Shown here: piece after piece, positions 1-13,146 of the stretch
Numbering within the stretch: the first letter of the stretch is position 1
Layout: every line of letters starts with the position of its first letter
Made by a program: the position numbers and the translations under genes
Notes under the pieces: generated by a model
Told to the model about the DNA's origin: nothing
Seen by the model: only the letters and a program-made list of their open reading frames with translations
Databases searched by the model: none
Origin: Neocallimastix lanati (nom. inval.)
Taxonomy: Eukaryota > Neocallimastigomycota > Neocallimastigomycetes > Neocallimastigales > Neocallimastigaceae
Length of the DNA stretch: 64,000 bases
Direction of reading: 5' to 3'
Assembly: GCA_016946835.1 (NCBI GenBank)
Contig: JACVTC010000001.1
Span: 418,501-482,500, forward strand

Positions 1-735
1 AAAAGTAATAATGAGTCATTCCATTTACATTTATATATCTGTTCATAATATGCTAAATAAAATATATATAAAAAAAAATATGCACAGATAGCATAATATA
101 AAATATAAAATATAAAATATAAAATATAAAATATAAAATATAAAATATAAAATATAAAATATAAAATATAAAATAAATATAAAATATATAATATAAATTA
201 TAAAATATATATAATATGTTCATTTCACATAATAAATAGTGAACTTTCTTAAAAAAGAAAGTTTAATGGCTTCATATTTATTTATTAATTTGTAATTTAA
301 TTGTAATTTAATTGAATTTTTTTTTTTTTTTTTTGATAAATAAATATTTTTTAATTAAAAGTAAGGAAATATATTCATTAAGTTTATCTGTAAATCTTTT
401 GTGTAATCATCTCTTTCAGGGAGAAGTTACATAGTTTATATATGTAATTTATTTATTAATATAATTTATTTATTTATTTTATATATTCATTAATTTATTT
501 TATAATTTAAATTTATTTAATTAAATACTAAATTTTATAAATTCACATTATTAATATTATTAAACTACTTTTATATAATAAAAGTATATTTGATTGTGGC
601 AATAATATTACTATTACAATTGCAATTGCAATGAATAAATATAAAGAAAAAGTATTCTTTATATAATACTCTTTAATTATAAACTATTTAAAATAATAAG
701 ATTTAGTTAAATAATATAAAAAGTATAATATAAAT
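1..735. other. AT-rich intergenic DNA
   Basis: No coding-like stretch is visible on either strand. The sequence is almost entirely A/T with a long T run near 318-333 and a short tandem block at 94-210 listed separately. Confidence 0.6.
94..210. repeat. AAAATAT tandem repeat
   Basis: About a dozen copies of the 7-bp unit AAAATAT, near-perfect on the left and degenerating to the right. It is a simple satellite with no coding role. Confidence 0.85.
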
Positions 736-1227
736 TGATATGAAATAGAAATAAAAACTCTAATAAATAATAAATTTATGTTAATTAATAAATGGTGTAA
801 AAGCATAAATTTATGTATTAATCTAGTTTTTATTGTATTTCTTATTAGAAATTAATTTATATATTTTTATTATTTAATTCAAACATTAATTAAAATAAAT
901 TTAATATTTATTACTTTAACATAGGAAAACTTTATTATAAGTAAATAATTATAAAAGAGAAAAATATTTTGAAATGGATTTTATTTCTCTGTCCAAGAAT
1001 AATAAATAGTAGATTAGTGTAATCGTTGAGATCAAAATATGAAAATAAATATTAAATTTTAAGAATAAATGTTAGTTTGAATTTTTAATAATGATAAAGT
1101 AAATGCCATTCTTCTAAATAAATAAAATTTAAATAAAATTATTTTTATAAAACATATTAAAACACATAAATTATATCCCCCATTTAAAAGAACAAACCTT
1201 AAAAGAACCGAACTTCGTACTTTATCA
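736..1227. mobile_element. Solo LTR with target duplication
   Basis: A 492-bp unit begins TGATATGAAATAG, ends CTTCGTACTTTATCA, and so has TGATA/TATCA termini. It is flanked on both sides by the 5-bp direct repeat TAAAT (731-735 and 1228-1232), the signature of LTR element integration. A TATA-like TATAAAAG lies near 949. A second copy, clearly homologous along its whole length, lies at 58490-58986. No internal retroelement genes adjoin either copy, so both are best read as solo LTRs. The parent family is not identifiable here. Confidence 0.7.
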
Positions 1228-3192
1228 TAAATTAATATAAAAAGTATAATATAAATAATAAAATAATTATAACATATAAAAATATAATAAAAATATAATA
1301 AAATCCTAAACTAATTGTATTTATGTCAATTTCAAATGATTTATTAATATATTTTTATGTAATTATTAATAAATAAAATATATTAATAATTAAAGTTTGT
1401 ATGGTCGTTTTATATCATATATCAATATACTAATTTATTTTTTTTTATTTATAATAGTCATTTCTTTATAATTTAAAGTTGATAATTAAATATTAATTAA
1501 TATAAATTTGTTTCTGATCTTTTTGTAATAATAAACAAATTTCTATATTTAACTTTAATTTGTATCAAAATTATTAAAAATTGAAAAAAAAAAGATGTTT
1601 GTACTACATTTCTTTATTAGATAATATCTATTTTATTAATAATTAAGGTTTATATTTGAAATGATGATAAATGGATGAAATTTAATATATAACATTATAT
1701 ATACATATATAAATATTATATATGTATATATATTTATTTTTTACTCCACCAAAAAATATACAAAAAGAAGGAAAGCTGACAGTTACTTAAACAAAATGAA
1801 AAGGTTGGTTGAATACAACATAAAGAATACATTTGTACTATGCAAAAAAAAATATTTTATTTGATAAATATGCTTTATTTTATTATTTTTTTTTTTTAAG
1901 TATTATCTTATAATTTTATTATTTTTTTTATAAGATAAAACTTTAATGATTAATAATTAAACTTCTTATATATATTTTATATTAATAATTATATAAATTA
2001 TATAACATATATATATATATATAAAAAGGAATTAGTAAAAAGAATATTAATTAAAAGACATTCTTTTTTTTATAAAGAATAATCAGAAATAAATTTAGTG
2101 ATGATCAGTCGATTATTAAAAAATGACAATGAACTTTTTTATGATTAAAATATCCTCTTGAATACTATTATAATAAATAATAACAATAATAAATAATAAT
2201 AAATAATAAATAATGGAATAATTAAATAATAAATAATAAATAATAAATAATAAATAATAAATAATAAATAATAAATAAATAAATAATAAATAAAAGTATT
2301 TCTCATATATATTAATAATAAAATATTTAATTAAGATTTATTGAATATATTTATTAATAATTAAGATTATTAATATATTCAATTCTATGCCATCCACCTA
2401 TTAATTAATTATATTAATATATATTTAAATAAAGATTATAAAAGAAAATATATTTTCTTTTTTTTTTTTTTTTTTTGTATTAATTTTATTTCTATCGTTT
2501 TTAATTATATATGAAAGAGATGTAAAATAATAATAATAATAATCATAAAAGTCATGAAATATTTGAGAAAAATGTTATAAGAAAGAAAAAAAAAAAAAAA
2601 AAAACATTTGAAATACATCTTTAAAGAATAACCAAAAAAGTAATCAATTTTATTTTTTTATAATAAAGTATCTAATATGATTATATACCAAAATATTAAA
2701 ACATAAATTTTAACTCTTCGTAAATATATTCAAATCAATAATTACGAAAGTATAATTATAAATTTATTAATAATTACATAAATATAAATATACAAAAAAT
2801 AAATACCTCAATATAAATATAAATAAATATTAATAGCTTTACAAATTAAAAAAATAATAATATGTATTAAAAAAAAAAAATAAAACGATAGTTATTTGAA
2901 CAAAAATATTAATAACGATATAAATAATATTGATTTTTGATAATTATTAATAACCTTATTTATTTTATAAAAAAATATATAAATTAAATAGAATATTATA
3001 ATGAATTAATTAAAAATAATAGCAGTATATAATAATAATAGATAATAATAATAATAATAATATAAAATATTAAAATTAATTTTTTTAAAAAGAGCAATTA
3101 TAAAAGTGAAAAGATTTATAATTAGAAAAAAAAAATAAAACAAAACTAAAGTAAAAGTAATAGAATATATATATGTAAAAATAATAATTAAA
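1228..3192. other. Intergenic region upstream of the first 7TM gene
   Basis: No gene is visible. The region is AT-rich with homopolymer runs and one heptamer satellite block (2171-2294). Any promoter for the gene starting at 3193 must lie here, but no convincing TATA or activator site stands out from the AT background. Confidence 0.5.
2171..2294. repeat. AAATAAT heptamer satellite
   Basis: Tandem 7-bp units AAATAAT with occasional AATGGAATAAT variants. This is the same satellite that recurs at 12.2, 14.1, 15.3, 57.4-59.4 and 60.8-61.2 kb. Confidence 0.85.
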
Positions 3193-3596
3193 ATGGTAGT
3201 AAATAATATAAGTAAAACCAAGGAATTTATAGCTCTTTTTGAGCATATTGTTTCCTTTATTTGTACTTGGCTTACCATGTATTTAAATAACAATTCAAAT
3301 ATACAATTTTTGGCACTAATGAATATGTGGCAACATTTTATAAAGATATTACGTATAATGATATATGGTTTTCAATTAGAGAATGCACCAAATTGGTTTT
3401 GCATTTTTCATTCATTCATGAATTACTTTTCTAATAACTGCGTCCTTTTGTTATCTTGCTAGTAAATATATAAAAATATTTTAATTAAAAACTTTAATAG
3501 TGATATTAACTTAATATTTATTATATATACAAAGAATTTATTTTATAACAATAAAAAAAAAATATTTTATTTTACTTTATTTTATTTTATTTGCTT

Positions 3597-3641
<45 letters not shown>

Positions 3642-5276
3642 TAAAAAAATATTCATACTGAAAAAATTTTCTTTCTTTATTTTTTTTTAAAATATACGAT
3701 ATTATCCTATTTAAAAAATATATAAAGTATAATATATAATCTTTATGCAGCTATGAAACATCCATTATATTATGCAAAATATCATATAATCATTCGTCCT
3801 TATGTATTTTTATTCATTACAATATATATTGGTATTTTCATTCTTGCTTCTCTTTATGAGCCAATTTTTACTCCTTATTCACAAACTGAAATTTCACAAA
3901 GACATAATTGTTCTTCCGCCTATAGATATAGATTCTATCAATATTTTTTAACGAGTCCATTGATTTCTCTACATTTTATTATTCTTGCCATCTATTGTTC
4001 AAGTAAATAATATTTATATATTTATATATATATAAAAAAGACATATTAAATATATTAAATTCGAAAAAAAAAAAAAATATATATATATATATATAAATAC
4101 AATAAAATATAATATAATAACTAGTAGTAGTATTCATTTAATTTTATATATAAATAATTATTTATAATAATATATATATTTTTTTATTTTTTTACTAAAT
4201 AATATTAATTTGAAACCACTTTTTTTTTTTTACTTTTTTTTTTTTACTTTTTTATTTTTTTTTTATTTATATTTTAAATAAAAAAAATAATAATAATAAT
4301 AATAATAGTTGTTATTATTCATAAAATTAGAACAACTCCAAAATCCACTATAACAAATGAAGTTATTGTTAGAACAAAGATATCTCTTTCAAAATGGATA
4401 TTTATTTTATTAATTTGTGGTGGTCTTGCTCTACTTTCATTATTTAATTTAATAAGTAAGTAGAATTTATAAATTTATGATCATTTTATTATTGTTGACT
4501 GTTGTTATTATTGCTGCTTTTATATATTTTTTATTTTATTTTATTTTATTTTATTTTTTATTGTTATTTATTATCAATATTCCTATTGATATTTTATTTT
4601 ATTTTTTATTGTTATTTATTATCAATATTCCTATTGATATTTTATTTGTTTTTTTTTTTTTTTTTTTTTGATATTTTCATTAATATTTTTGTTATTATTT
4701 ACATTAATATTTTTCATTAATACTTTTATTTTTATTATTATTATTATTATTATTATTTTTTTTTTTAATTTTAATTTTAATTTTATATTTTATTTTATTT
4801 ATTAATAAAAAATATATCTATTTATTATTAATTTATAAAATAAAAATAAAATAAAAATAAAAATAAAATAAATTATTAAAATAAATAAATTTTAATTAAT
4901 TAGGTGATATATATAATGGTCTTCATCCTGAAAATGAAAGAGAAAAACTTGGTATATTATATTATTTGACTGCTACCTCTGGCATAATTATATTTTTTAT
5001 TTCTGTATCCCCAACAAAATTAAAAAATTTTTTTGGTATGAAAAATTTATCAGATCATCGTTTTGAATATGGTGGAGTCCAAGTAAATAATGAAATTGAA
5101 TCAAATATCAAAATGATATTTGGTGATAATGTTCCATATCATAGTCACCATCATCATCATCATCATCACCGTCGTTTTCCTGGATCCAGTCAGAGCAGTT
5201 ATCAACATAGTTTTATTAAAGAGAGTACTAGTAAAAGTTCTATGTCCCATATTAATAATAATAGTAGTAGTAATAA

Positions 5277-5307
<31 letters not shown>

Positions 5308-5715
5308 AGTAGTATAAATAAATCTAATGAAGAAATTGATCCCTCCACAATGAACTTTAATTTTCCACGGGAGTTAGAGGAAGTGGATGAACTATCCTTT
5401 GATGATATCAGTTCTTCTTCTTTATTAAATCCTAATATAAATAAAATGGTATTCCCTGAACAATTAAAATCTAATTATAATTATCATAATCAAACCTTCG
5501 ATTTTCCTACCTCTAAAAATATTCATAATACGAATCTATCCAATCGAAATACTCTAAATAATATTTCAAATCCTAATAATTATCCAACTTCCTTCAATTA
5601 TATTCATGATACTGAAAATCGAAAGTATTCAAATTCAATTTCTCCTAATGATTACCAAATCGAAAATCCAAAAATAGCGCATATGAATAATACCGTTCAT
5701 AATAATTATTTTTAA
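3193..5715 (+). CDS. 7TM GPCR-like receptor, copy 1 (four exons)
   Basis: Exons: 3193-3461, 3728-4002, 4309-4455 and 4904-5715. All introns are GT-AG and the spliced frame is open for 500 residues. The exon joins were fixed by matching the paralogue at 10927-13146: exons 2 and 3 have the same lengths (275, 147 bp) and phases. Hydrophobic segments lie near residues 12-32, 37-60, 68-97, 110-134, 162-188, 207-230 and 248-268. Cys70 (motif WFC) opens TM3 and Cys151 (motif HNCSSAY) lies before TM5, the usual GPCR disulfide pair. The N-terminus is very short, with no signal peptide. The tail from about residue 278 is low complexity, with a run of eight His and Asn runs. Intron 3 holds a duplicated ~44-bp unit near 4554-4641. 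A plasma-membrane receptor is inferred; cAMP-receptor-like or Git3-like classes are the nearest comparison by layout, but no ligand can be named. Start: the ATG aligns with the starts of both paralogues. Confidence 0.85.
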
Positions 5716-6688
5716 TAGAATTAAAAAAAAAAAAAAAAAAAAAAAAAATCTAAATTTACCCAGTAGAAAAAAAATAATAATAAAAAAAGAAAAAAAGTTA
5801 ATAATAATTATTATATTAATTATAATATTAATAAAAATATTAAATAATAATAATTATAATTATAATTATAATTATAATTAATTATAATAATAATAAAAAT
5901 AATAATATTTATGTATATTTGTGTTAATCGACAATTTCAAATTTACTTATTGTTACATTATGATTGTAATAATTTAGCAATTTTTAATAATTAAAATAAA
6001 TTAATTTAACAACAACTAATAGTTCAATTATTATTATCAAAAAAAAAAAAAAAAAAAAAAAAAAATAAATGAATAAAATAACCTGTAATATATAAAATAT
6101 AATATAATAATAGCATAATATCAATGAGAATAAAAAAAATATTGTTTAAACAAATATAAAAAAAAGTAATAATAATAATAATGAATTGAGATAACTTTTT
6201 TCATTTTATTTTTTTTTTTTTTTTTTATTTTTTTATTTTTTTATTTTTTTTTATTTTTTTATATGTATAGAAAAAAAAATAATAAAAATAAAAATAAAAA
6301 TAAAGTATTATAATACTTTATTAATGATAATATATATATATATTTTTTTTAATTATTAATTTTATTTATATATTTCATATAATTTTTTTTTTTTTTTCTT
6401 CATATAGTTAGTTTATTTTATTTTATTCAATCTGTACTTTAAATTCATATTCTACTATTTATTTTATTTTATTTTATTTTTTTAGTTTTATTAATTATAT
6501 TATATATTATTATTATTATTACTAATATTATAATTTTTATCATTAATTCATATTTTAAAGAAATAAAATTTGAAATAAAAAGAAAAAATATTTAGAAATT
6601 TGGGAAAAATAAATAATTAATTAAATAAATTCAGTCAAAAGTTACTCAAACCAAAATTTATAAAGAGTAAAAATAAAAAGTAAAAGAA

Positions 6689-6743
<55 letters not shown>

Positions 6744-6744
6744 T
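5716..6744. other. AT-rich intergenic DNA
   Basis: No gene is visible. The stretch starts with an A run just after the stop codon of the 7TM gene, carries several more A/T homopolymers, and ends in an ATA trinucleotide run (about 6690-6742) that abuts the retroelement fossil. Confidence 0.5.
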
Positions 6745-7544
6745 GATCCAAATAAACTTTTCATTGTTCGTACGGATGCTTCTTCCTTTGTCCTATACTG
6801 TTGGTCTTGTTTTACTCCAGTTCTATGATGATTACTAACAAAGTACCATCCTATTTGTATTTATAGTTGAGTGTTTAAAGAAAATCCGAACTTAATTCAT
6901 CTATTACTGAAAAAGAAAAAGAAAAAGAAGGAGTAGCTGTTCTCTTTGCCTTTAAAGAAATTACGTTCCTATAGTGCTGTTTCCCCCTTTACCATTTAAA
7001 ACTTTATACTGATCACACAAACCTCTTACTTATTGGATATTTCAAATCTAGTATTTCTTTTAATTGATAGACACATTCGTTTAGATTTCTATCTTTAATA
7101 AAATTTAAAATAGATGATCATATATTAAAAAAAAAAAAAAAGGCTCAAATAATAATATTTTGCAAATGCGCTTTCACGTATTCCTTCTGGTAATGTTCTT
7201 CAAGTTTAAAAAAAAAAAAACCATTAATAGTACTAATAAATGATGTAAACTCCCTTCCTGATAATATATTCCTGCTCCATGTTATTGATTACATCAAGAA
7301 AAATTAACTCCTTCTTCTCCTTCTTGGATGGTCAACTTGTTTTTTCATAATAAAGAAAGCTCCTCTTTTTTAAAGGTTATCTAAGATAATAAAAAAAAAA
7401 AAAAAAGCATGAGTAAAGTGATGAACGATCATCTTATGAGCCATGAAGGTCTTTCCAAAACTTTTTCTTCGATTGAATAATGTTTATTATTGGCCAGGTA
7501 TGAGGTTCGAGGTCCAAGATTCGAGGTCCGATGGTATAAAAACG

Positions 7545-7580
<36 letters not shown>

Positions 7581-8060
7581 ATGTTTTTAAATGTCAATGT
7601 TATACAGATCTTCCCCTATTTCAAAAGGAACATTTTCATCATTGGGACCGTTTCGGAAAGATCATTTAGTTCGTGTTTGGTATTGATATAAAATAGGTCC
7701 TCTTACTGTGAAACAGAACAAGGTAACAAATTTTATTATAGAGTTAATAGATTACTTTACAAAATGAAAAAAAAAAAATCGAAGTAAAAGGGCTTCAAGA
7801 ACTATTGACACTTCTGATATAATTAATTTTTTTACAAGAAGTTTTTTTTTTTGGAAAAGACATGGTGTTCCTGAAAGTTATTTATCATGGATAATGGATA
7901 ATGGATATATATTAATTGGAAGAAATTAGATCCCTATTATATAGGAGGACCCTTTTGGAGTTTTAAAATCATCGAAATACAATACCTTAGTTTTACAAAC
8001 ACTTGATCCAAAGAAAAAAAAACATATGAAAGAAATATACATATAAAAGATGTAAAAAAA
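6745..8060 (+). mobile_element. Ty3/gypsy pol fossil
   Basis: Heavily decayed remains of a Ty3/gypsy pol on the plus strand. Recognisable in order are RNase H (a TDAS patch near 6770 and a YTDHTNL patch near 7005), the integrase zinc-binding region (SHEGLSKTF near 7440) and the integrase core (FGIDIK and IDYFTK near 7680-7765). The content looks closest to the element at 17.6-24.7 kb. It is interrupted many times and clearly very old. It lies between two convergent 7TM genes. A purine-rich patch near 8430 followed by a TGTT start near 8443 could be the former 3' end, but this is weak. Confidence 0.75.
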
Positions 8061-8091
8061 AAACATTAGAAAAAAATATACATATAAATGA

Positions 8092-8130
<39 letters not shown>

Positions 8131-9640
8131 AACCATATTGAGTTTCAATTTTAATATTTTTATAAATCAAAAAAAAAAATTAAATTATTCTAAAATCTAA
8201 AATAGGCAAAAAAATATGTTCCTCAAGGACACAATACAAAAAAAATTAAAAATTATTTAAAAATAAATTCCAATACGCCCATATCTAAATTGAAAATTAA
8301 CACCTCCATTGGTTCTAACTTTAATGAGGGCAAATCCCCTTAACCAAAAGTATTTTCTGGAACGACTCAAGCCTTACTTTTAAATACTTTGCCAATTTGA
8401 TTTCATCATGGAAATGGAGGAAATGCCAATGTCTGGAGGAGTTTTGTTAAATAGCATAGTTATGTGTTTCAATACATTGTACATTATACTACACATTAAT
8501 ATGTAATATCAATAAAAATAAACTTTAAAAAAAAAAAAGAAAAAAAATTGATACTTGTTTGGAAATTTGGAAATTCATGAAAAATAGTTTTTATAGATTT
8601 CTTTCTTACTTCTGATAGATTAAATTCTATAATAAAAAAAAAAAAAAACAGTACCGATTCTATATATATATCTTTTTCTTTATTTTTTTTTTTTTTTTTT
8701 TAAACTAAGAGAATAACTTTATTTAATTTATAATAATAATAATAAAATTACATGATTTTAAAGAAGAAAAAAAAAAAAAAATAAAATTACATGAAATAAA
8801 ATAATATCTATTATAAAATTATAAAATTATAAAAAGTGCGTTAGAAGCCATCGCCTTTCTAACTTTTTCCCATTCCTCAATAATAACACCACGTTCGGTT
8901 ATTGTGAATAATAATTTATTTCAGTATTAGTGCTATCAACAGGAATCTGTATCTGTCATTTTTTACCGGGAGGTGAAAATCCATGCCTTCTCATTTCGAC
9001 GTCGACGCTACACTCTCAGCATCGGTAGATTCAATGGAATACCATTTCATCATCACATCATCAATCTAAAAAGATCAACAACAAATTAATGGTATTATAT
9101 GTGTTAGAAACTACGCAATCCCACAAAAATACGGGAACAGTTGACGAAAGTTGAACTTTGTTTAAAAATATTGTCAACGAATTGAATTGTCTTTCTTTCC
9201 CCATTATTAACTTTAATTTTTTGAATAGATTGAACGCCCCGCCAAGAAGAGCACTCAATATATTAATAATAAATATTTATTATCATAATCCTTTTCTGAA
9301 TCTAAAGAAACATCCAAGGATTTTGATTCAATTAGCATTGCAAACTTCAAAAAGAAGATCATCTAGAATAGAAAAAAGGTAAAGATTTTATTTCTGTAAA
9401 TTTTCCAATTCTTTTTACAGGCAAAGATCCAGTGAGAAAAGCTAGGTACACTAACACCACAACAAGGTGGCAACATTTAGGGCAATCCTCTGAGACGATT
9501 TATTCTTTTAATGGAAATACTCATGTCAAATTTAAAAAATCACACCTAATTCGAAAAATCCAAAAGAATCCCAACTGATACTTTAGGATATTGAAATGTT
9601 AAGTATCTGATTTCTGAAACAAATACAAATTAGAATAAAT
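8061..9640. other. Unassigned decayed sequence, less AT-rich
   Basis: The base composition is less AT-rich than the surrounding spacer, which suggests former coding or element DNA. The clearest open stretch is about 9373-9580 (+), which reads as roughly 60 residues rich in Arg, Thr and Lys with no recognised domain. A minus-strand open stretch at 9061-9258 also has no recognised motif. It could be the rest of the adjacent gypsy fossil, another element or a dead host gene. Confidence 0.35.
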
Positions 9641-9819
9641 TATAAAAAAATGAAACATCAATAATATAGGAACATGAAAAAAGAGAAATGTAACCTCTCT
9701 ACATTAAATATGATTTATCCAAAATATTTATTTAATAATAAATTAAAAAAAAAAAAATATTATTTTATTTTTATTTTAACTTTTTATTTATACATTTTAA
9801 ATTTACTTATTTATTTTAA

Positions 9820-9852
<33 letters not shown>

Positions 9853-10069
9853 TTTTACTTTATTTAAATTTTTTTTTTATTTCTATATATTTTAATTTTT
9901 AATATATTTTTTCAATTATTTTATTTATTTATTAATTTTTTTTTATTGTTTTTATTTAGAATAATTATTTTTTTTTTCCTGAAAAAAAAAATAAGAAAGA
10001 TTTAATACTATTGATACTATATTAACTTTTATATATATAAATATATATTGAGATTGATATTAAAAATAA

Positions 10070-10100
<31 letters not shown>

Positions 10101-10161
10101 TTTTGTTTTTGTTTTTGTTTTTAACAATTAATTATTAATTATTAAATTTTTTAATATAATC

Positions 10162-10192
<31 letters not shown>

Positions 10193-10926
10193 TAATGAAC
10201 TATTAAACTACTAAATTTATTTTAAACTTTTTGGAATTTATATTTAATTTTTAATTTATAATTATACCTTTATCTATAGAAAAATGCATTATATTTATTT
10301 AAAAAAAAAATAATAATAAATATTTGATAAAATACTCTATTGAGAGTAAAAAAAAAAAAAAAAATTGAAAAAGATAACATAAGAAATATCATTTATTATT
10401 ATATACATTAATTTTCATTAAAATAAATATTAGAAATACATAATTTTTTTTTTTTTTGTTAATAGTATCATTTATAAAAATAAATATCTTCTATATATAA
10501 ATTTGACTTTTTTTTTTTTTTCATTTATTACTATTAATTTACTTTTTTTTTTTATTATCATTATTATTAAAACTATTATAATTATAATTATAATTAATGT
10601 TTTTTTTTTTTTTTTTTTTCATTTGTTATTATGATTAATATACTTTTTTTTCATTTGTTATTATGATTAATATACTTTTTTTTTTTACAATTATTATTAT
10701 TAAACCTATTATAATTATAATTATAATTAATCCTTTTATTATTATTATTATTATTATTATTAAAACTATTATAATTATAATTATAATTAATGACTTTTTT
10801 TTTTTTTTCAATTATGTAATTTATTTTTTTTTTCCATTGTTAATATAATGTTAAACCTTTTTTTTTTATTACTATTTTTAAAAATAATAGTTTTTATTCA
10901 AATTATATAATTTTATTTAATTAATT
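9641..10926. repeat. AT-rich spacer with local tandem repeats
   Basis: No gene is visible. At 10510-10800 two short repeats stand out: a ~33-bp unit containing CATTTGTTATTATGATTAAT twice (about 10619-10675), and a ~35-bp unit ending in TATAATTATAATTATAATTA three times (about 10560-10600, 10690-10730, 10750-10790). The region lies just past the 3' end of the second 7TM gene. Confidence 0.6.
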
Positions 10927-11268
10927 TTATTTTTTAATTAAAATACTTGTGCTACTATTATTATTTAAATAACCAAAACTTTCAACGTTTTCATTATTTT
11001 CCAATTTTATATCATTGGTATTGTTGTTGCTGTTATTAATACTGTTATTAACATTATTATAATTAGTATTACGTTCAATTTTATTATTTTCATTGATAAT
11101 ATTATTAAGATAAATCGCACTTGGAGAATGAGACATATCATTTGCAGATGAAGATAAAATAAATGATGACATTAATGAATTAATAATAATAGACTCGTCA
11201 TTATTATCATTGTTATCATAATTATAGATAGGATCACTATTAGAATGATTGACATTTTGAATTAAATA

Positions 11269-11344
<76 letters not shown>

Positions 11345-13146
11345 TTATTATTATTGTTTCTATTATTATTATTATTACTATTACTATTATCCATTATATT
11401 ACTATTATTATTATTAATATTAATTAAAATTTCATGATCATCGGAATTATTATTCCTAGGTAAGTTAAAGCTAACGGAAGTAGTGTCAGTTGGACTACTA
11501 ATAGGGATAGAATTATTATTATTATTTGAAGTATTTTGTACTTTAAAATTAGAACTATTACAGGATTTTGAATAGCTGATACTATTGCTTCTACTATAAT
11601 TATTTGAATTTAAGAATGAATTTTGAATTGTATAGTCGGAGATATAGTTACTAGAACTATTTTCACCTAATTTTTGTTTAACTCTACTAAATGAAACAGC
11701 ACAAATCATAATTAAAATACCAGAAGTTGCTGTTAAAAGATAGGTAATACCAATTGCTTCTTGTTCCTTATATCCATGTTCAGCATTTATTCCATTCTTT
11801 AAATCACCTAATTATTATATATATAGAAATAAAATAAAAAAAAATTTATAATAATAAAAATAATTTATTAAATGTTAGTTTAATAATTATAAAATTTATT
11901 AATATATAGTATAAAAATAATAATTTTTTATTACTAATAATATTTATATAATATTATTAGTTAAAATTTTTAGTCTTAAATAATGAATTTTTTAATATAG
12001 AAGAAAAAAATAAAATAAAATAAAATAAAATATAATGAAATTCTTTACTATATAAATTAATGATAGAAAGTAAAGTGGTGAGGGAGCATATAAGTAAAAT
12101 TTTTAGCCATCTTGATAAAGGTAACTTAGTTCTGGTGGATATTTGTTTTTTCATGGATGATCTTGGTGTAATTCTAATCATATAAATAATATATCCTAAT
12201 AGTCAAAAAAAAAAAAATATAATAAATAATAAATAATATATAATAAATAATTGAATAATAAATAATAAATAATAAATAATTGAATAATAAATAATTGAAT
12301 AATAAATAATAAATAATAAATAATAAATAATAAATTTAAAAAATTTATAAAAAATAAATAATTTAATTAATATTTGTATATTAAAAAGAATTTAATAAAC
12401 TTTAATATATTATAAATATGAAAATAATTTTTTTTTTTTTTATATTTTTTTTTTACCTGTACAATAGATAGCAGGTAAAACAAATGGTAAATTATTCAAT
12501 GGACTTGTTAAAATATATTGATAAAGCCTATATCTGTAAGCGGAAGAACAGTTATATCTATCAGCCAACTGAGCTTTGGTGTATGGAGCAAAAAGAGGTT
12601 CATAAAGAGCACCCATAACAAATCCTCCTATATAAAATACTGTGAAAAAAAACACAAATGGGATAATCTTTTTATGATATTTTGAAAAAGCTATAGGATA
12701 TTTAATAGCAAAAAAAAGATTAAAGATAATTCTATTTTTTATTTAATGTAATAAAAATTATTATAATAGTAAATTAATAATTAATAATAGAAGTTAAAAA
12801 AAAAAAAAAAAAAAAAGGAAAAAAAAATTGTATTAGATATTAGTTTAACACTAATTTTTATATATAGTCTTTATAGATTTATTACTTACACACAAGATAA
12901 AGTAATTACACTATTATGAGAAAAATAGTTAAAGAAGGCATGAACATTACAAAACCAAGTAGGAGCCCCTACAAGCTCAAAACTATAAACATAGATTCGA
13001 ATAATTTTAATTAAATGTTGTAACATATCCATAAATGCTAAAAATTTAATATTAGTATTATTATTGAAATACATAGTAATCCAAGTACTAAATAATGAAC
13101 AAATATGCTCAATAAGAGCAATTGTTTCTTGTGTTTTTGTTATCAT
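10927..13146 (-). CDS. 7TM GPCR-like receptor, copy 2 (four exons)
   Basis: Reading on the minus strand, the exons are 13146-12890, 12731-12457, 12195-12049 and 11807-10927. Introns use GTAAGT, GTAAAA and GTAAAG donors and TAG acceptors. The spliced frame is open for 519 residues. Seven hydrophobic segments match copy 1 one for one. Cys66 (WFC) opens TM3 and Cys147 (YNCSSAYRYR) lies in the loop before TM5. The TM6 block has SRWLKILLIC; TM7 has TYLLTATSG, shared with copy 1. The C-terminal ~240 residues are Asn/Ser-rich with a long Asn run encoded at about 11268-11345. Intron 2 contains a heptamer satellite (12215-12345). The gene is convergent with copy 1, with a retroelement fossil between them, so the pair may be an old inverted duplication. 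It is inferred to be a plasma-membrane receptor; ligand and G protein are unknown. Confidence 0.85.
12215..12345. repeat. AAATAAT satellite inside an intron
   Basis: Heptamer AAATAAT units with TTGAATAAT variants lie entirely within intron 2 (12196-12456) of the second 7TM gene. The same satellite fills spacers elsewhere in the window. Confidence 0.8.

Noticed and set aside
3006-3293. A 95-residue minus-strand open frame
   Set aside because: It overlaps the first exon of the 7TM gene on the other strand and otherwise runs through simple AT-rich repeats.
3728-3752. Start of the second 7TM exon at the ATG at 3753, after the AG at 3749-3750
   Set aside because: That acceptor breaks the frame with exon 1. 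Acceptance at 3727 restores it and matches the paralogue residue by residue (IIYNLYAAM versus IIFNLFFAI).
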